Below are positions 1-8,913 of a stretch of 64,000 nucleotides of DNA, piece after piece. The notes under the pieces are model-generated. The model was not told the DNA's origin, made no database searches, and worked only from the letters and a program-made list of their open reading frames with translations. The stretch lies in NCBI RefSeq assembly GCF_014647795.1, contig NZ_BMPW01000033.1, positions 1-64,000 of the forward strand, in the 5' to 3' direction. The translations under genes were made by a program, and so were the position numbers. This DNA comes from Actinoplanes campanulatus. Its GTDB lineage: Bacteria > Actinomycetota > Actinomycetes > Mycobacteriales > Micromonosporaceae. How positions within the stretch are numbered: the first letter of the stretch is position 1; each line of letters begins with the position of its first letter.

Positions 1-108
1 AGTTCGGGAACTTGAGGAAACGCCGGAGTGCGCGACGGGGGCCCCTCGGTTGCCGTCCGGTTGACTCCTCGAGTGGGCCCGGTTTCCCCGCGTGCCTATT
101 GTGGGGCC

Positions 109-714
109 GTGAACATCGGAGTGCTGGCCCTGCAGGGCGACGTACGCGAACACCTGGCCGCGCTGGCCGAGTCGGACGTCCTGGCCCGGCCGGTCCGCCG
201 GCCGGAGGAGCTCGCCGACGTCGACGGACTGGTGATCCCCGGCGGCGAGTCGACCGCGATCAGCAAGCTGGCGGTCTCCTTCGGGCTGCTCGACCCGATC
301 CGTAAGCGGATCGCCGACGGCATGCCGGTGTACGGCTCCTGTGCCGGCATGATCATGCTGGCCGGGACCGTGCTGGACGGCCGTCCGGACCAGGAGTCGT
401 TCCACGGCATCGACATGACCGTCCGGCGCAACGCGTTCGGCCGGCAGGTCGACTCGTTCGAGGCGTCGGTGGAGATCGATGACATCGAGGGCGGCCCGTT
501 CCACGCGGTCTTCATCCGCGCGCCGTGGGTCGAGGAGATCGGCGGCGACGTGCGGGTGCTGGGGCGCGTGGCCGAGGGGGCCGCCGCCGGTAGGATCGTG
601 GCAGTTCGGCAGGGGAACCTGCTCGCCACGGCTTTCCACCCGGAGCTGACCGGCGACCTTCGTGTCCACCGGTACTTCGTCGAGATGGTCCGCCAGGCCG
701 CACCCGTTCGGTAG
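109..714 (+). CDS. pdxT: Pyridoxal 5'-phosphate synthase glutaminase subunit PdxT
   Basis: This is the glutaminase half of the PdxS-PdxT PLP synthase. It hydrolyses glutamine and channels ammonia to PdxS. The GTG at 109 was chosen because the protein then begins directly with the family N-terminus NIGVLALQG and has the usual length (201 aa); the frame is open further upstream but that part looks non-coding. Class I glutamine amidotransferase marks are visible: PGGEST near residue 45, the nucleophile Cys in [10 protein letters not shown], and the His-Glu pair in FHPEL near the C-terminus. It precedes yebC by 15 bp, a common actinobacterial order. pdxS is expected just outside the left edge. 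Confidence 0.95.
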   Translation: MNIGVLALQGDVREHLAALAESDVLARPVRRPEELADVDGLVIPGGESTAISKLAVSFGLLDPIRKRIADGMPVYGSCAGMIMLAGTVLDGRPDQESFHGIDMTVRRNAFGRQVDSFEASVEIDDIEGGPFHAVFIRAPWVEEIGGDVRVLGRVAEGAAAGRIVAVRQGNLLATAFHPELTGDLRVHRYFVEMVRQAAPVR

Positions 715-729
715 ACACGGAGGTTACGC

Positions 730-1482
730 ATGTCCGGCCACTCCAAGTGGGCGACGACCAAGCACAAGAAGGCCGTCATCGACGCCAAGCGCGGCAAGAT
801 GTTCGCCAAGCTGATCAAGAACATCGAGGTCGCGGCCCGGACCGGTGGTGGTGACCCGGCCGGTAACCCCACGCTCTACGACGCCATCCAGAAGGCGAAG
901 AAGTCGTCGGTTCCGAACGACAACATCGACCGCGCGGTCAAGCGGGGCTCCGGCCTCGAGGCCGGCGGCGCCGACTGGCAGACGATCATGTACGAGGGGT
1001 ATGGCGCGAACGGCGTTGCCATCCTGATCGAATGCCTCACCGACAACCGCAACCGGGCGGCCACCGAGGTGCGCACCCGGCTGACCCGCAACAACGGCAC
1101 CTTCGCCGACGCCGGGTCGGTGTCGTACCTGTTCAACCGCAAGGGCGTGGTGATCGTCCCCAAGGGTGAGCTGACCGAGGACGACATCATGCTCGCCGTG
1201 CTCGAGGCGGGCGCCGAGGAGATCAACGACCTCGGCGAGGAGTTCGAGGTGGTCAGCGAGCCCGGTGACCTGATCGCCGTGCGGACGGCGCTCCAGGGCG
1301 CCGGCATCGAGTACGACTCGGCCGAGTCCTCCCTGGTCCCGACCATGACGGTCGAGCTGGACGAGGACGGGGCCCGCAAGGTGCTCAAGCTCGTCGACGC
1401 CCTGGAGGACTGCGACGACGTGCAGAACATCTACTCCAACGCCGACATCTCCGACGAGGTCATGGCGACCATCGACGCGTGA
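730..1482 (+). CDS. yebC: YebC/PmpR family DNA-binding regulatory protein
   Basis: A 250-aa protein with the characteristic N-terminus [21 protein letters not shown] and full family length. Members of this family are annotated as transcriptional regulators, and recent work on relatives links them to relief of ribosome stalling; which applies here cannot be read from sequence. An AGGTTACGC leader precedes the ATG. It sits between pdxT and ruvC as in many actinobacteria, so co-transcription with pdxT is likely. It ends just before a hairpin shared with the convergent gene downstream. Confidence 0.95.
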   Translation: MSGHSKWATTKHKKAVIDAKRGKMFAKLIKNIEVAARTGGGDPAGNPTLYDAIQKAKKSSVPNDNIDRAVKRGSGLEAGGADWQTIMYEGYGANGVAILIECLTDNRNRAATEVRTRLTRNNGTFADAGSVSYLFNRKGVVIVPKGELTEDDIMLAVLEAGAEEINDLGEEFEVVSEPGDLIAVRTALQGAGIEYDSAESSLVPTMTVELDEDGARKVLKLVDALEDCDDVQNIYSNADISDEVMATIDA

Positions 1483-1495
1483 GCGGTGCGCTGCT

Positions 1496-1523
1496 GGAGG
1501 CCGGTCCGGTCGGGCCGGCCTCC
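1496..1523. terminator. Hairpin between yebC and convergent gene
   Basis: Perfect 9-bp inverted repeat GGAGGCCGG / CCGGCCTCC with a 10-nt loop, in the 49-bp gap between two convergent genes. It probably works for both directions. There is no U-tract, as is usual in GC-rich actinobacteria. Confidence 0.6.
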
Positions 1524-1531
1524 CGGCGTTC

Positions 1532-2050
1532 TCAGAGCGGATCGGTGCTCAGCCAGGCCATGTACTGGATCAGGCCGAGCACCAGCAGGAAGCTGCCGAT
1601 CGCGTAGCCGAGTGTGCGGCGCAGCCGACTGCGCAGGCCGGCGTGCACCCAGGCGATCTCGGCGTCGGCCAGCGCGTCCAGGGAGGCTCTCGCCGTACCC
1701 CCGATGATCGCGGCCTTGCGCAGCGCCAGGCTGCCGCCGGACCGCGGAAGCGCGACCACCGGCTCCGGAGGGCGCAACACGCGCACCTCGACCTCGTAGA
1801 CCTGGTCCTCGCGCCACTGCGCGGTCCGTGCCAGCAGGCGCTTGCGCACGTAGCCGCCGGTCCGGCGCAGCCAGCGCATCCGGCGCCAGTGCCCGGCCAG
1901 GTCGGTGAGCACGGCCAGATAGATCTCCTCGGACACCGGCGCGCCACCGACCAGGCGGAACGCCTCGGCGCGCAACTCGGGGGCGTGCAGCGTGACGAAG
2001 GCGACGTATTCCGGTGGCGGCTCGTCGTCCATCGGCGGAATGAGGCGCAT
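1532..2050 (-). CDS. Hypothetical membrane-anchored protein
   Basis: A 172-aa protein of unknown function. The body is hydrophilic with many Arg residues, and one hydrophobic segment lies near the C-terminus (YAIGSFLLVLGLIQYMAWL), suggesting a tail-anchored protein. The ATG at 2050 is preferred over an upstream in-frame start because GGGAGGT precedes it by 5 nt. It is divergent from ruvC, with about 100 bp between them, so the two probably share a regulatory region. No recognised domain. Confidence 0.7.
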   Translation of the reverse strand: MRLIPPMDDEPPPEYVAFVTLHAPELRAEAFRLVGGAPVSEEIYLAVLTDLAGHWRRMRWLRRTGGYVRKRLLARTAQWREDQVYEVEVRVLRPPEPVVALPRSGGSLALRKAAIIGGTARASLDALADAEIAWVHAGLRSRLRRTLGYAIGSFLLVLGLIQYMAWLSTDPL

Positions 2051-2119
2051 AGCGGACCTCCCGTCCCCATCGTCGAGGCGTGTCGGCGGAGGCCGCAAGT
2101 GGCCCGGGTACTAGGGTGT

Positions 2120-2133
2120 CGAACACACGTACG
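2120..2133. promoter_or_regulatory. Candidate LexA (SOS) box upstream of ruvC
   Basis: The sequence CGAACACACGTACG matches the actinobacterial SOS consensus CGAACRNRYGTTYG at 13 of 14 positions. It lies 17 bp before the ruvC start and directly after a TAGGGT that could be a -10 element (2112-2117). ruvC is a known LexA target in mycobacteria. A repressor bound here would block transcription of ruvCAB. Confidence 0.6.
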
Positions 2134-2150
2134 CGAGGGGGAGGCAGTCT

Positions 2151-2669
2151 GTGCGCGTGCTCGGCATCGATCCGGGGCTGACGAGATGCGGCGTCGGCGT
2201 CGTCGAAGGGGTGCCGGGACGGCTCGGGAAACTCGTCGCCTACCAGGTGGTCCGCAGCGAACCGGACGAGGACATCGCCCACCGCCTGCTGCACCTGGAC
2301 CGAACGCTTGCCGAGCTGGTCGAGCGGTACCAGCCGGACAGCGTCGCCGTCGAGCGGGTGTTCTCCCAGCACAACGCACGGACCGTGATGGGCACGGCAC
2401 AGGCCAGCGGGGTCGCGATCCTGGCCGGGGCTCGGGCCGGGCTGCCGGTGCAGACCTACACCCCGAGCGAGGTGAAGGCGGCCGTCACCGGCTCCGGCAC
2501 CGCCGACAAGGCGCAGGTCACCGCCATGGTGACCCGGTTGCTGAGACTGGCCGCGCCACCGAAGCCGGCCGACGCGGCCGACGCCATCGCCATCGCCATC
2601 TGCCACATCTGGCGCGGGGGCACCCGTGCGAAGATCGAGGCCGCAGCAGCCCGCAGGAGTAACCGATGA
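2151..2669 (+). CDS. ruvC: Crossover junction endodeoxyribonuclease RuvC
   Basis: Holliday-junction resolvase of the RNase H fold, 172 aa. The N-terminus [13 protein letters not shown] carries the first catalytic Asp. VAVERVF supplies the Glu, and the [12 protein letters not shown] segment supplies the C-terminal acidic pair. The GTG at 2151 gives the standard N-terminus. The stop overlaps the ruvA start by 4 bp (ATGA), so ruvC-ruvA are translationally coupled. The operon is probably controlled by the SOS box just upstream. Confidence 0.96.
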   Translation: MRVLGIDPGLTRCGVGVVEGVPGRLGKLVAYQVVRSEPDEDIAHRLLHLDRTLAELVERYQPDSVAVERVFSQHNARTVMGTAQASGVAILAGARAGLPVQTYTPSEVKAAVTGSGTADKAQVTAMVTRLLRLAAPPKPADAADAIAIAICHIWRGGTRAKIEAAAARRSNR

Positions 2670-3268
2670 TCGCCAGCGTGCGCGGTGTGGTCACCGCGAT
2701 CCTCCATGACAGCGCCGTGGTCGAGGTCGGCGGTGTCGGCATGCGGGTGCTCTGCACGCCGAACACGCTGGCCGGGCTGCGCACCGGCGCCGAGGCCCGG
2801 CTCGCGACCACGCTCATCGTCCGGGAGGACTCGCTCACTCTCTTCGGCTTCGCCGACGAGGACGAGAAACAGCTCTTCGAGCTGCTCCTGACGGCCAACG
2901 GCGTCGGTCCGCGGATCGCGCAGGCGGTGCTCGCCGTTCATCAACCCGATGTCGTACGCCGTGCGCTGTCCGGTGGCGACGTCGCGGTCCTGACCGCCGT
3001 CCCGGGTATCGGCAAGCGCGGCGCGGAGAAGATGATCGTCGAGCTCAAGGACAAGATCGGCCCGGTCGGGCCGGCCGGCGCCGGCTCGGCCGGCCTGCTC
3101 AACGGCGCGTGGCAGGAGCAGGTCCGCCAGGGTGTGCTGGCGCTCGGCTGGACGGCGTCGCAGGCCGATCAGGCGGTGGCCGCGGTCGCCGAGACGATCG
3201 ACGGCGAGACGCCCGCGGTCCCGGTGCTCCTGCGCCAGGCCATCCGTCTGCTGGGCAAGGCGCGATGA
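2666..3268 (+). CDS. ruvA: Holliday junction branch migration protein RuvA
   Basis: A 200-aa DNA-binding subunit that clamps the Holliday junction and loads RuvB. The OB-fold N-terminus (MIASVRGVV) is followed by helix-hairpin-helix motifs around GVGPRIAQ and [13 protein letters not shown]. The C-terminal RuvB-contacting domain is separated by a Gly/Ala-rich linker. It overlaps ruvC by 4 bp, and its TGA overlaps the ATG of a 26-codon ORF that leads to ruvB. Confidence 0.96.
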   Translation: MIASVRGVVTAILHDSAVVEVGGVGMRVLCTPNTLAGLRTGAEARLATTLIVREDSLTLFGFADEDEKQLFELLLTANGVGPRIAQAVLAVHQPDVVRRALSGGDVAVLTAVPGIGKRGAEKMIVELKDKIGPVGPAGAGSAGLLNGAWQEQVRQGVLALGWTASQADQAVAAVAETIDGETPAVPVLLRQAIRLLGKAR

Positions 3269-3345
3269 GCGAGCTTGCGAGCGAATCCATGAGCAACGTC
3301 GACAGGTCATCGCGACGCCGGAGCGCAGCGGAGGTGGCGCGATGA
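3265..3345 (+). repeat. 26-codon ORF/repeat bridging ruvA and ruvB
   Basis: The segment between ruvA and ruvB is an exact open frame. Its ATG overlaps the ruvA stop (ATGA, 3265-3268) and its TGA overlaps the ruvB start (ATGA, 3342-3345). The peptide starts MSELASES and ends RSAAEVAR. From memory, DNA encoding these two stretches (GAGCGAGCTTGCGAGCGAAT and GCCGGAGCGCAGCGGAGG) recurs between genes of Micromonosporaceae, so this is more likely a dispersed intergenic repeat than a conserved gene. It also supplies the GGAGG ribosome-binding site of ruvB. No second copy was seen in this window. Confidence 0.5.
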
Positions 3346-4400
3346 CCACCTCGGGGGGCGACGGTCTCGTGTCGCCGGACGCCTTCGACGAGGAGTTGGA
3401 CGCCGAGGCCAGCGTCCGGCCGCGCCGGCTGGCCGACTTCATCGCACAGCACCGGGTCCGCGACCAGCTGGAGCTGCTGCTGAAGGCGTCGATGGGCCGG
3501 GGCACGCCGCCCGACCACATCCTGCTGTCCGGCCCGCCCGGCCTGGGCAAGACCACCCTGGCCAACATCGTGGCCGCCGAGCTGGGCACCGGGATCCGGA
3601 CCACCAGCGGCCCGGTGATCGAGCGGTCCGGCGACCTGGCCGCGATCCTGACCGGGCTGGGCCCGGGCGACGTGCTCTTCATCGACGAGATCCACCGGAT
3701 CGCGAAACCGGCCGAGGAGCTGCTCTACAGCGCCATGGAGGACTTCCGGGTCGACGTGGTGGTCGGCAAGGGGCCGGGCGCCACCGCGATCCCGCTGGAC
3801 GTGGAGCCGTTCACCCTGGTCGGCGCCACCACCCGGGCCGGTCTGCTGTCCGGGCCGATGCGTGACCGGTTCGGTTTCGTGGCGCACCTCGACTTCTACT
3901 CGCACGAGGACCTGGACGCGCTGCTGCACCGCTCGGCCCGGATCCTCGGGGTGCGGATCACGCCGGAGGGGTCGGCGGAGATCGCCCGCCGGTCCCGGGG
4001 CACGCCGCGTATCGCCAACCGGCTGCTGCGCCGGGTCCGGGACTTCGCCGAGGTGCGGGCGGACGGCGTGATCACCGAGGAGGTGTCGAAGGCGGCCCTC
4101 CAGGTGTACGACGTCGACGCCCTCGGGCTGGACCGGCTGGACCGGGCGGTGCTGCGGGCGCTGATCGAGTCGTTCAAGGGTGGCCCGGTCGGCCTGTCGA
4201 CGCTCGCCGTCGCGGTGGGCGAGCAGAGCGACACGGTCGAGGAGGTGTGTGAGCCGTTCCTGGTCCGGGCCGGGCTGCTCGCCCGGACCCCGAGGGGCCG
4301 GGTCGCCACCGAGGCGGGCTGGGCACATCTGGGCAGAACGCCACCCGCCGACGGTCGCCCGGGCGTCTTTCAGGGTGACCTGTTCGCCCGGGAAGCCTGA
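3342..4400 (+). CDS. ruvB: Holliday junction branch migration helicase RuvB
   Basis: A 352-aa AAA+ motor that drives branch migration with RuvA. The Walker A motif GPPGLGKTT lies near residue 66 and Walker B is LFIDEIHR. The sensor segment [18 protein letters not shown] and the C-terminal winged-helix domain are present. The ATG at 3342 was chosen over longer in-frame starts because GGAGGTGGCGCG precedes it and the N-terminus fits the family. It is the last gene of the ruvCAB set; 148 bp separate it from yajC. Confidence 0.96.
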   Translation: MTTSGGDGLVSPDAFDEELDAEASVRPRRLADFIAQHRVRDQLELLLKASMGRGTPPDHILLSGPPGLGKTTLANIVAAELGTGIRTTSGPVIERSGDLAAILTGLGPGDVLFIDEIHRIAKPAEELLYSAMEDFRVDVVVGKGPGATAIPLDVEPFTLVGATTRAGLLSGPMRDRFGFVAHLDFYSHEDLDALLHRSARILGVRITPEGSAEIARRSRGTPRIANRLLRRVRDFAEVRADGVITEEVSKAALQVYDVDALGLDRLDRAVLRALIESFKGGPVGLSTLAVAVGEQSDTVEEVCEPFLVRAGLLARTPRGRVATEAGWAHLGRTPPADGRPGVFQGDLFAREA

Positions 4401-4548
4401 TTCTCCCTCGTGATGCGAACGTGACGTGTGCCGCATTCGTTATCTCAAGGTTGACCGATTAGACTCGCCGCCGTTCCAACCGAACTCTCTGCATATCGCC
4501 ACCGGCGCCCGCCCACGATGCGCCGGCGGCTGACGGAAGGCTTTCTAG

Positions 4549-4926
4549 GTGCTCAACGCAGCTGACCCAGCGAGCGGTGGCGGAAATTTCTCGTTCCTGC
4601 TGATCCTCGTCCTGCTCTTCGGGTTCATGTATTTCGTCATGATCCGTCCGCAGCAGAAGCGGCGCCGGGAAGCGGCGGACATGCAGAACTCGCTCGCCCC
4701 GGGCGACGAGATCGTCACCATCGGCGGCCTGCACGGCACCGTCACCGGGATCGTCGACGACCAGGTGGCGCTCGAGATCGCGCCTGGTGTCGAGGTCCGG
4801 TTCGCGCGTCCGGCGATCGCCCGGGTCGTTCAGAAGGCGGGCGGGGCCATCCCCGAGCCCGACGAGGCCCCACCGGTCGCGGACGAGCCGGAGAGCCCCG
4901 TCACCGAGACGCGCAAGCAGGACTGA
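4549..4926 (+). CDS. yajC: Sec translocon accessory protein YajC
   Basis: A 125-aa protein with one membrane segment near the N-terminus (FSFLLILVLLFGFMYFVMI), followed by the family signature RPQQKRRRE and the MQNSLAPGDEIVTIGGLHGTV segment. The C-terminal 30 residues are acidic and Pro-rich, as in actinobacterial forms. YajC associates with SecDF, and secD-secF follow directly. The GTG at 4549 is the only suitable start. A TAGACT hexamer at 4460-4465 could be a -10 element, but no convincing -35 was found. Confidence 0.93.
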   Translation: MLNAADPASGGGNFSFLLILVLLFGFMYFVMIRPQQKRRREAADMQNSLAPGDEIVTIGGLHGTVTGIVDDQVALEIAPGVEVRFARPAIARVVQKAGGAIPEPDEAPPVADEPESPVTETRKQD

Positions 4927-5065
4927 CCCGAAGCACGCCCATCGCGCCGGTCCGGGGTGACGCTCCCGGTCCGGCGCGTCCGCCCGCCGTTCGACCGTCG
5001 ACGGCCGGTCACAGACAAAGAGCGCCGCGCCGTCGCGCGGCCGAAACACAGGGAGACCTAACGCC

Positions 5066-6988
5066 GTGGCACGACCACCACAGGGACAGATGCATCCTGG
5101 ACGCCAGCTAGGCGTGCTCGGTCTGGTCTTCGTCGTCCTGTATCTGTGCGTCTTCTTCGCCGCCGGTGCGGAGGGCAGCTGGAAGCAGCGGCTCGAGCCG
5201 AAACTCGGCCTGGACCTGATCGGTGGCACACAGGCCACCTACATCGCCTCCCAGCAGGGCGCCCCGCCCCGCCCGGAGGACATGGAGCTGGCCCGCGAGA
5301 TCATCCAGAGCCGGGTCGACGCTCTCGGCGTCTCCGAGGCCGAGGTGGTCATCCAGGGCAACAACACAATCGTCGTCTCCCTCGCCGGCAAGGCCGACGA
5401 GCAGCTCAAGGGCCTGGAGCAGGCCGCGAACATGCGGTTCCGCCTGGTCACCGGCGTGACCGGGGACGTCTCGTCGGTCGCCCTCAACCCACCGAGCCCG
5501 GCCCCGAGCGCGTCGGCCAGCGGCAGCGCCGCCCCGTCGCCGTCCGCCGGCGCCAGCAGCGCCCCGGCCCCGAAGGCCGAAGACGCCAAGCCGTCCGCCA
5601 CCCCGTCGACCGGCGGTCAGGGCGGTGGCGCGGCCGCGCCGAGCCCGAGCGCCACGCCGTCCGCGACCCCGTCGCCCGCCGCGTCCGCCGCGGCGCCGGC
5701 CCCGGTCAGCGCGGACATCGAGGAGCAGCGCGCGGCCATCAAGAAGAAGGTCGGCGCCGACGCCTGGGCCGCGGCCGAGAAGCTGACCGCGCCGGTGGAC
5801 CTCAGCGCCGACCCCAAGGCCGGCCTGCCGTTCAAGGCGTTCGCCGAGCTGAGCGGCACCGAGGTGGCCGCGCTCAGCCCGCAGATGCAGTTCAACGTCC
5901 CGACGATCAGCTGCGAGCAGCTGAACGCGCGGCCGAACGGCTCGATCGACGGCGTCGACAGCGAGGTCGTCGCCTGCCAGGACGGCGTCTACAAGGTGAT
6001 GCTGGACAAGGCCGAGGTCGTCGGCGACGACATCGACGAGGCCAGCCCGCAGCTCGACACCCAGCAGAACCAGTGGGTCGTCTCGCTCGACTTCAAGAGC
6101 GAGGGCCAGAAGAAGTGGACCGCCCTCACCAAGAAGGCGTACGAGGCCGGCCCCAGCGACCCCTGCTACGTCGCGGTCACCTCGATGTACGCCGACGCCG
6201 ACCACTGCGCGGTGGCCGTGGTCCTGGACAAGGAGATCATCTCCGCGCCGCAGATCCAGGGTGTGCTCACCGGCCAGTCGCAGATCACCGGTGACTTCAA
6301 CGGGGCCAGCGCCAAGAAGCTCGCCGACCAGCTGAACTTCGGCGCCATCCCGGTGACCTTCGACGCCGGCCCGGCGCAGACCGTCTCGGCGACCGTCGGT
6401 GACCAGCAGCTGCAGGCGGGTCTGCTCGCCGCGGCGATCGGCCTCGGCCTGGTCGCGGTCTACGCGTTCTTCTACTACCGGCTGCTCGGCCTGGTGATCT
6501 TCCTGAGCCTGGGCCTCTCCGCGCTGCTCACCTTCGGCGCCCTGGTCTTCCTCGGCCGCTCGATCGGCTTCACCCTGACGCTGGCCGGCATCGTCGGCTT
6601 CATCGTCTCGCTGGGTGTCGCGGCGGACTCGTTCGTCATCTACTTCGAACGTCTCAAGGACGAGATCCACGAAGGCCGGAGCCCGCGCAGCGCGGTTCCC
6701 CGGGCGTGGCAGCGGGCCAAGCGCACGATCATCTCGGCGAACGCCATCACGATCATGTGTGCCGTGGTTCTCTACATCGTGTCGATCGGTCAGGTGCAGG
6801 GTCTCGCCTTCGCGCTCGGCCTCTCGACGATGCTCGACCTGCTCGTGGTGTTCCTCTTCCGGCACCCGATCATGTCGCTGCTCGCCAGCACCCCTGCGTT
6901 CATGTCGCCCAGGGTCAGCGGCCTCGGCCGTGCCCTGCGCCGCGGCCAGACCGAGGAGTCCGGCTCCTCGCGCGTGAAGGAGGCCTGA
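5066..6988 (+). CDS. secD: Protein translocase subunit SecD
   Basis: A 640-aa proton-driven export factor that pulls substrates out of SecYEG. One N-terminal membrane helix (LGVLGLVFVVLYLCVFFAAG) is followed by LGLDLIGGT, a large extracytoplasmic domain, and five helices after residue 440. The conserved GFIVSLGVAADSFVIYFERLKDE region is intact. The extracytoplasmic domain carries an insert of about 75 residues made almost wholly of Ala, Ser, Pro and Gly (nt about 5490-5710), longer than in enterobacterial SecD. The gene is followed after 1 bp by secF. Confidence 0.95.
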   Translation: MARPPQGQMHPGRQLGVLGLVFVVLYLCVFFAAGAEGSWKQRLEPKLGLDLIGGTQATYIASQQGAPPRPEDMELAREIIQSRVDALGVSEAEVVIQGNNTIVVSLAGKADEQLKGLEQAANMRFRLVTGVTGDVSSVALNPPSPAPSASASGSAAPSPSAGASSAPAPKAEDAKPSATPSTGGQGGGAAAPSPSATPSATPSPAASAAAPAPVSADIEEQRAAIKKKVGADAWAAAEKLTAPVDLSADPKAGLPFKAFAELSGTEVAALSPQMQFNVPTISCEQLNARPNGSIDGVDSEVVACQDGVYKVMLDKAEVVGDDIDEASPQLDTQQNQWVVSLDFKSEGQKKWTALTKKAYEAGPSDPCYVAVTSMYADADHCAVAVVLDKEIISAPQIQGVLTGQSQITGDFNGASAKKLADQLNFGAIPVTFDAGPAQTVSATVGDQQLQAGLLAAAIGLGLVAVYAFFYYRLLGLVIFLSLGLSALLTFGALVFLGRSIGFTLTLAGIVGFIVSLGVAADSFVIYFERLKDEIHEGRSPRSAVPRAWQRAKRTIISANAITIMCAVVLYIVSIGQVQGLAFALGLSTMLDLLVVFLFRHPIMSLLASTPAFMSPRVSGLGRALRRGQTEESGSSRVKEA

Positions 6989-6989
6989 C

Positions 6990-8147
6990 ATGGCCCGACC
7001 CGGTTTCGCGACCCGCCTGTACCAGGGCGAGGCGAACCTCAACATCGTGGGCCGCCGCAAGATGTGGTTCACCATCGCGGCGGCGCTCGTGGCGATCGCC
7101 ATCGGCAGCTTCGCGATCAACCGTTTCCACCTGGGCATCGAGTTCGCCGGTGGCAGCGAGTTCAGCGTCCCGGCCCAGGTGGACGGGAAGACCTTCGAGC
7201 AGTCGGAGATCCAGCAGGCGGTCGAGACCGCGGTTCACGGGGTGGACCCGGAAGCGCAGGTCAACGCGGCGCAGCAGGTCGGCGACGGGACCGACGCCAA
7301 CTACAAGATCCGTACCTCCGAGCTCTCCGCCACCGAGATGGCGGAGGCCAAGACCGCGCTCGCCGAGGACCTCGGCATCGAGGTGACCGCGATCAGCGAC
7401 CAGCAGGTCTCCTCGGCCTGGGGCGGGGCGGTCATCGACAAGGCCATGCTCGGCCTGGTGATCTTCCTGGTGCTGGTCTCCGCGTACCTGGTGGTCCGCT
7501 TCGAGTGGCGGATGGCGGTGGCGGCGCTCACCTCGCTGCTGTTCGACCTGATCTTCACGGCCGGTGTCTACTCGCTGGTCCAGTTCGAGCTCACGCCGTA
7601 CACCGTGATCGGCTTCCTGACGATCCTCGGTTATTCGCTCTACGACGTGGTGGTGGTGTTCGACAAGGTCCAGGAGAACACCCGCGGCATCACGGCGAGC
7701 AACACCCGGACGTACGCCGAGGCCACCAACCTCGCGGTGAACCAGACCCTGATGCGCTCGCTGAACACCGGCCTGGTGGCGCTGCTGCCGGTCGGCGGCG
7801 TGCTCTTCATCGGCGCCGGCCTGCTCGGCGCCGGCACGCTCAAGGACCTGGGCCTGGTGCTCTTCGTCGGTATGGGCGTCGGCGTCATCTCCTCGATCCT
7901 GTTCGCCGCCCCGGTGCTGAGCTGGCTCAAGGACCGGGACCCGAAGATCAAGGCGCACAACGCCCGGGTGCTGGCCCGCCGGGCACAACAGTCGAACGAC
8001 GTGGCCCGTGGCGAGCGGTCCCGCTCGGCCGGCGCCACCGAGGGCGACGAGGTGTCGGTGCTGGCCGGCACCAGCACCCCGCGGCCCGGCGCCCGGACCA
8101 CGCAGAAGCGTGGCGGCGCCAACCGCCCGGGGACCAAGCGCCGCTGA
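6990..8147 (+). CDS. secF: Protein translocase subunit SecF
   Basis: A 385-aa partner of SecD. It has an N-terminal membrane helix, the SecF signature GIEFAGGSEF, and five C-terminal helices including VIGFLTILGYSLYDVVVVFDKVQEN. The C-terminal tail of about 60 residues is basic and predicted cytoplasmic. It starts 1 bp after the secD stop, with AAGGAGG overlapping the end of secD, so the two are coupled. A strong terminator follows. Confidence 0.95.
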   Translation: MARPGFATRLYQGEANLNIVGRRKMWFTIAAALVAIAIGSFAINRFHLGIEFAGGSEFSVPAQVDGKTFEQSEIQQAVETAVHGVDPEAQVNAAQQVGDGTDANYKIRTSELSATEMAEAKTALAEDLGIEVTAISDQQVSSAWGGAVIDKAMLGLVIFLVLVSAYLVVRFEWRMAVAALTSLLFDLIFTAGVYSLVQFELTPYTVIGFLTILGYSLYDVVVVFDKVQENTRGITASNTRTYAEATNLAVNQTLMRSLNTGLVALLPVGGVLFIGAGLLGAGTLKDLGLVLFVGMGVGVISSILFAAPVLSWLKDRDPKIKAHNARVLARRAQQSNDVARGERSRSAGATEGDEVSVLAGTSTPRPGARTTQKRGGANRPGTKRR

Positions 8148-8160
8148 CGTACATCGTCGA

Positions 8161-8198
8161 CGGAACGGCCCGCCACCCTCCGGTGGCGGGCCGTTCCG
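8161..8198 (+). terminator. Strong hairpin terminator after secF
   Basis: A 17-bp perfect stem CGGAACGGCCCGCCACC with its complement, separated by a 4-nt loop (CTCC), 13 bp after the secF stop. It has only a weak T-run after it. It separates the Sec genes from apt. Confidence 0.85.
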
Positions 8199-8253
8199 TC
8201 TGCGCCGGTTTCGGCCGGACACCCCGTCCGGGGCAGACGCTAAGCTGTCCGCC

Positions 8254-8817
8254 GTGAGTAGCGAGATCCCACCGGTGACCGGTGACAGCGGACCCGAGTT
8301 GGCGGCGCTGGTCGCCGGCGGCGCGGTCGATGTGCGGGACTTCCCCAAGCCGGGCATCGTGTTCAAGGACCTGATGCCGTTCTTCGGCGACGGCCCGAGG
8401 TTCCGGCGGGTCGTCGACGGGATCGTGGCCCACTACGGGGCCGGCTCGTTCGACGTGGTGGCGGGCGTCGAGGCGCGTGGGTTCGTGGTGGCGGCGGCGA
8501 TCGCGTACGCGACGGGGGTCGGTGTCGTCCCGGTCCGCAAGGCCGGCAAGCTGCCCCGGCCGGGCTTCTCCGCCTCGTACGCGCTGGAGTACGGCGAGGC
8601 CACGCTGGAGGTCAGCGAGGACGCGTTCGTGGCCGGACAGCGGGTTCTGGTGGTCGACGACGTGCTCGCCACCGGCGGCACGGCGGCCGCGACCATGGAC
8701 CTGGTCGAGCGGGCCGGCGGCGTGCTCACCGGGTTCACCGTGTTGATGGAGCTGGCCTTCCTGAACGGCCGGGAGCGGCTCAGCCCGCGTAAGGTACACG
8801 CTCTGTTGACCGTTTGA
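8254..8817 (+). CDS. apt: Adenine phosphoribosyltransferase
   Basis: A 187-aa purine salvage enzyme that converts adenine plus PRPP to AMP. The N-terminal VRDFPKPGIVFKDLMPFF and the PRPP-binding loop VLVVDDVLATGGTAAA (about residues 130-145) are diagnostic. The GTG at 8254 gives normal family length; the frame is open upstream through the terminator and is not coding there. The secDF-apt-rel order is conserved in actinobacteria. Confidence 0.95.
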   Translation: MSSEIPPVTGDSGPELAALVAGGAVDVRDFPKPGIVFKDLMPFFGDGPRFRRVVDGIVAHYGAGSFDVVAGVEARGFVVAAAIAYATGVGVVPVRKAGKLPRPGFSASYALEYGEATLEVSEDAFVAGQRVLVVDDVLATGGTAAATMDLVERAGGVLTGFTVLMELAFLNGRERLSPRKVHALLTV

Positions 8818-8913
8818 TCCTGCTTCGATGTTCTTCGCCCGGCCAGGCCTGCTTATTCGTAGGTTCGGCCGGGGTACTCGATAGGGCGGTGCGGGTAGGA
8901 TGGGCGTTCCAAG

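Noticed and set aside
61-108. Promoter for pdxT (TTGACT at 61-66)
   Set aside because: No -10-like hexamer lies at suitable spacing, and pdxT is usually co-transcribed with pdxS upstream, outside the window.
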